Positions 61,336-64,000 of a stretch of 64,000 nt of DNA are shown one piece after another. Under the pieces are notes generated by a model. It saw only the letters and a program-made list of their open reading frames with translations. It was not told the origin of the DNA and did no database searches. This DNA comes from Strigops habroptila. Its lineage: Eukaryota; Chordata; Aves; Psittaciformes; Psittacidae. Location of the stretch: assembly GCF_004027225.2 (NCBI RefSeq), contig NC_046358.1, positions 3,500,720-3,564,719 of the forward strand, given 5' to 3'. Position numbers and translations under genes: made by a program. How positions within the stretch are numbered: the first letter of the stretch is position 1; every line of letters starts with the position of its first letter.

Positions 61336-64000
61336 ATAGCAGTCTCTTACTGAAAGTGGCTGATATTGTCTGGTGGCTGAGAGTGGTGGTGCTAATTAGC
61401 ATTTGTATTATTTAATCTTAGAAATATTAGCATTCTCATGTTTGAAACACATTTTTAAAGATTGTCACCTTTTTACAGAGGGACAGGGTTAATCTTCACT
61501 TGGACTACCTCACTTTATCTGAATGAAGCCCATATAATTAAAATGTGGGAAAAACTCGAGTGGTAATAAGACCCAGACATTCCCCTTGCTAACTGAGCTG
61601 CTAACTGTGGATGTCCACATAAGCACCAGTGACAAGTGATTTCTCCATATGTTTTAGTTTGCTACTGTGAGCCTTGGTTTCTGTGTTACCAAAGCACCCT
61701 ATGGATGAGACGCTGAAAGCAGAAGTTACAGATCATGGCAGATATACAAAATTTAGTGTCTGGAATCTGTTCGAGGGAAGTAGGGTGAGAATAGTTTATA
61801 TTATTGCCATAAATCTCTGTTAGCTGTTTCTCCTTATAGCACAGCAAGGGTGTAAGCCTTTAATATGAGACTACATTCAAGCGAGATTGATTTTCTTGTG
61901 CCATAAGACCACGAAATGTACCCTGAGACTTGAGCTGGAGTCCTAGTGGTATAACAGCCTGACAGGGGTGGCAAAATGAATGCAAACGGAACAATTTTCC
62001 ATATATCAGCAACATCTCATCTAGTAAATGGGAGCGCTTGCTAAGTAGGCCCTGCTGTTCCAGTTTCTAGTGAGCATTTCTGAATGATGAAACAAATTAA
62101 TTCCCAGCAGTGCATGTAACATTTCGTTGTCTCAGTAAGCCATCAAGAGAAAAGCCATCAAGCTGTATCCGTTGCTCTAGTAGCCTGTTTTCAGGTCAAA
62201 TACATCATTCTCTGGATCAGTTCATATTTTTCTTCTAGTCCGAGTCCACCTTCAAATGTGTGTTCCTGCAAAGCCAGGGACTGAGTAATTGTCTCTCTTT
62301 AATGAGATTATATCTGCTCAGTGCACATGTTTATAAACCTTGTCATTTCACAACTCGCGGTATAAAGTTCAGGCTAATATATAACTGATTTTGGACAGTA
62401 CTTGTCTGCCAGTAGGGAAACTACAGAAATACTAGTGTACTTCAAGGGAAGAGAGAAACTTGTTCATTGAGAGGATGAACAGTTGACAGATTAGATGTGA
62501 TGCAGGGAACAATTTCAGTAGTTATTCATGGCTTTACTGGTGGGGGCCGGCTGCTGTCTCAGAGACCTGACATAGCAAAGCTGAGGTAGGGTCTTTCTAA
62601 AGATCCTTTGATGGAGGAAATTAAAGCCAAGCAAGCTTGCAGGGACTCAAAGGACTGCCTTTGTGTGGACTACTATAAAAGCTGAAGAAGTTAGTAACAA
62701 AACTAAAAGAAACAAAGAAGCCTCCAAGGCAGATGGTCCAAAGCAGGACTGGGGAAGTGCTGCCAGGAGCAGAGAGCCTCTGGCAAGAAATCTGAGTTGG
62801 CAAAAAGTCGTTTTGTGTTTTGAAGTTTGTTAGAAATGACCTGGAGAAGAGACTGAACAAGCAGTGCTGGTGAGCCTGTTCAGGGCTAAGAAGACATCTG
62901 AATTTCATGTAATGCAAGTAGCGTGCTTAATTCTGGCTTAGTATAAGTATAGAGGGGAGATGTTACCTAACAGTTGTTCATTTGGTTGTGGATTTGAATG
63001 CAAGTGTGCCTCAAGTTGCAGTGAGGCAACATGGTTCATGGGTGGCTTCAGAGTTGGTTAATGCAGTCTATTGTCTGACTGCATGTTGCACGTGTATGCA
63101 GACAGGTTGAGACGAGAGCAGTGGTCCATATGCTGAAGACTAGAGGAAAAGCAGCCATCCAAACCCGAAGAAAACTGAAAATCAAATGCAGCCAAATAAA
63201 ATGCTTACAAAAGCATCTTACGTGATATATTAAGTAGTCAGTCCAATCTTGAACATGACAGGTGGATGTTTGCTTTGCTCTTTCTCTAAGGGTTAGTTTG
63301 CTTGCCTGTATGACCTCTTTATTCACTGCATTTCTTATCCTTCTGAGTCTGTTATGTGCTAAACAAAACCGAAAACCACATAGTTTTTCTTAGTGAAGCG
63401 TGTAAGGTAGCATGCCTCCCCCCAAACTGTTGCCAGTGCCTCTTTTTGTGTGTGCAGAGAGACCTAGGCTGGAGGTTGGTGTGAGTCTGCTCAGCTCATG
63501 AGACTTCATCAGTTGTCATCCAACCCCAGGGTGATGAGCTGAAGCATGATGGTTTTGAAGCATAGGTCAGCTTATCCTCAGGAAAAGGGAGACTTGCTCT
63601 GTTTTAAAACTTCCCAATTGATCACCAAAAGACTCTGGGATTTAGGCTTTCCTCTGCTGCGAAAAATAATCATTTTAAAAACCTCCTTCACTTTAAATTT
63701 TCTGCCTTTTCACAAGTAAGTTGGAAAAGTTGTAACCTGAACATTTTGTGTAGTGACTGGCTGAGACACTCAAAGTCCTTGTCCCCAAGCGGCATGCTGC
63801 TGACCTAGAACCTGCCTGCTTGCAGGGGAGCGCAGCCTCCGTCTTTCTGTATCGCTGTGAAGGTCATGGCTAGACCTGAATTAGATAAAAATAGGTCTTA
63901 TGGTAGCCTGTATGTGGAGAGCAATGAGAAATGCAAATGCTTTGTTCTTTGGGGCAGCAGTGGGGAAGTTCATTTCACTGTTCTCAACTCAGCAGTGAAA

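Larger units (their letters stand above)
57537..64000 (+). other. TTC17: TTC17 intron 1 (partial)
   Basis: From the donor at 57537 to the window edge I find no second TTC17 exon (expected to begin with a VDSPMNLKHPHDL-like sequence). The intron holds three CR1 copies (59100-59706, 60065-60400, 60725-61335) and otherwise ordinary sequence. Confidence 0.75.

Noticed and set aside
1-64000. CRISPR arrays, operons, phage or bacterial genes, and any new defence-like system
   Set aside because: The window is ordinary vertebrate nuclear DNA; the only regular arrays are the minisatellite and microsatellites, and the genes are known single-copy vertebrate genes.

Overview
The window looks like nuclear DNA from a bird. 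Evidence: many short 3' fragments of CR1 LINEs with the avian-type tail (imperfect repeats of ATTCTATG), an ERVL-like avian LTR relic, compact GT-AG introns, CpG-island promoters, and proteins very close to vertebrate FADD, API5 and TTC17. I cannot name the species. Everything was read by eye; no database search was run.

Layout. Positions 1-17680 are intergenic, AT-rich, with three CR1 fragments and a few small tandem or inverted repeats. FADD lies on the minus strand (coding exons 20183-19889 and 19455-19169; 193 residues) with a CpG-rich promoter at about 20140-20490. From about 20490 to 39900 I see no recognisable exon. This stretch holds CR1 fragments, a 24-unit 14-bp G-rich minisatellite next to an (AAAAT)n run, a small CpG-rich patch, and two relics of the same avian LTR family. 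API5 occupies 40164-53947 on the plus strand: 14 coding exons join without a break into a complete 523-residue protein. Its 3' UTR offers at least two polyadenylation choices. TTC17 starts at 57375 on the plus strand; only coding exon 1 (to 57536) is present, and the remaining 6.4 kb is the start of its first intron, with CR1 copies.

How the genes relate. FADD is the death-receptor adaptor that recruits caspase-8. API5 is a nuclear anti-apoptotic scaffold. TTC17 is a TPR protein linked to actin and ciliogenesis. API5-TTC17 is the usual vertebrate neighbour pair. FADD lying about 20 kb upstream of API5, in divergent orientation, is not the human arrangement and is the most interesting large-scale feature. 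I found no CRISPR, operon, phage or other new system. The most useful leads are the FADD-API5 junction, the missing FADD regulatory tail, a possible divergent first exon at the FADD promoter, the minisatellite, and a CTCF-like site at the API5 promoter.
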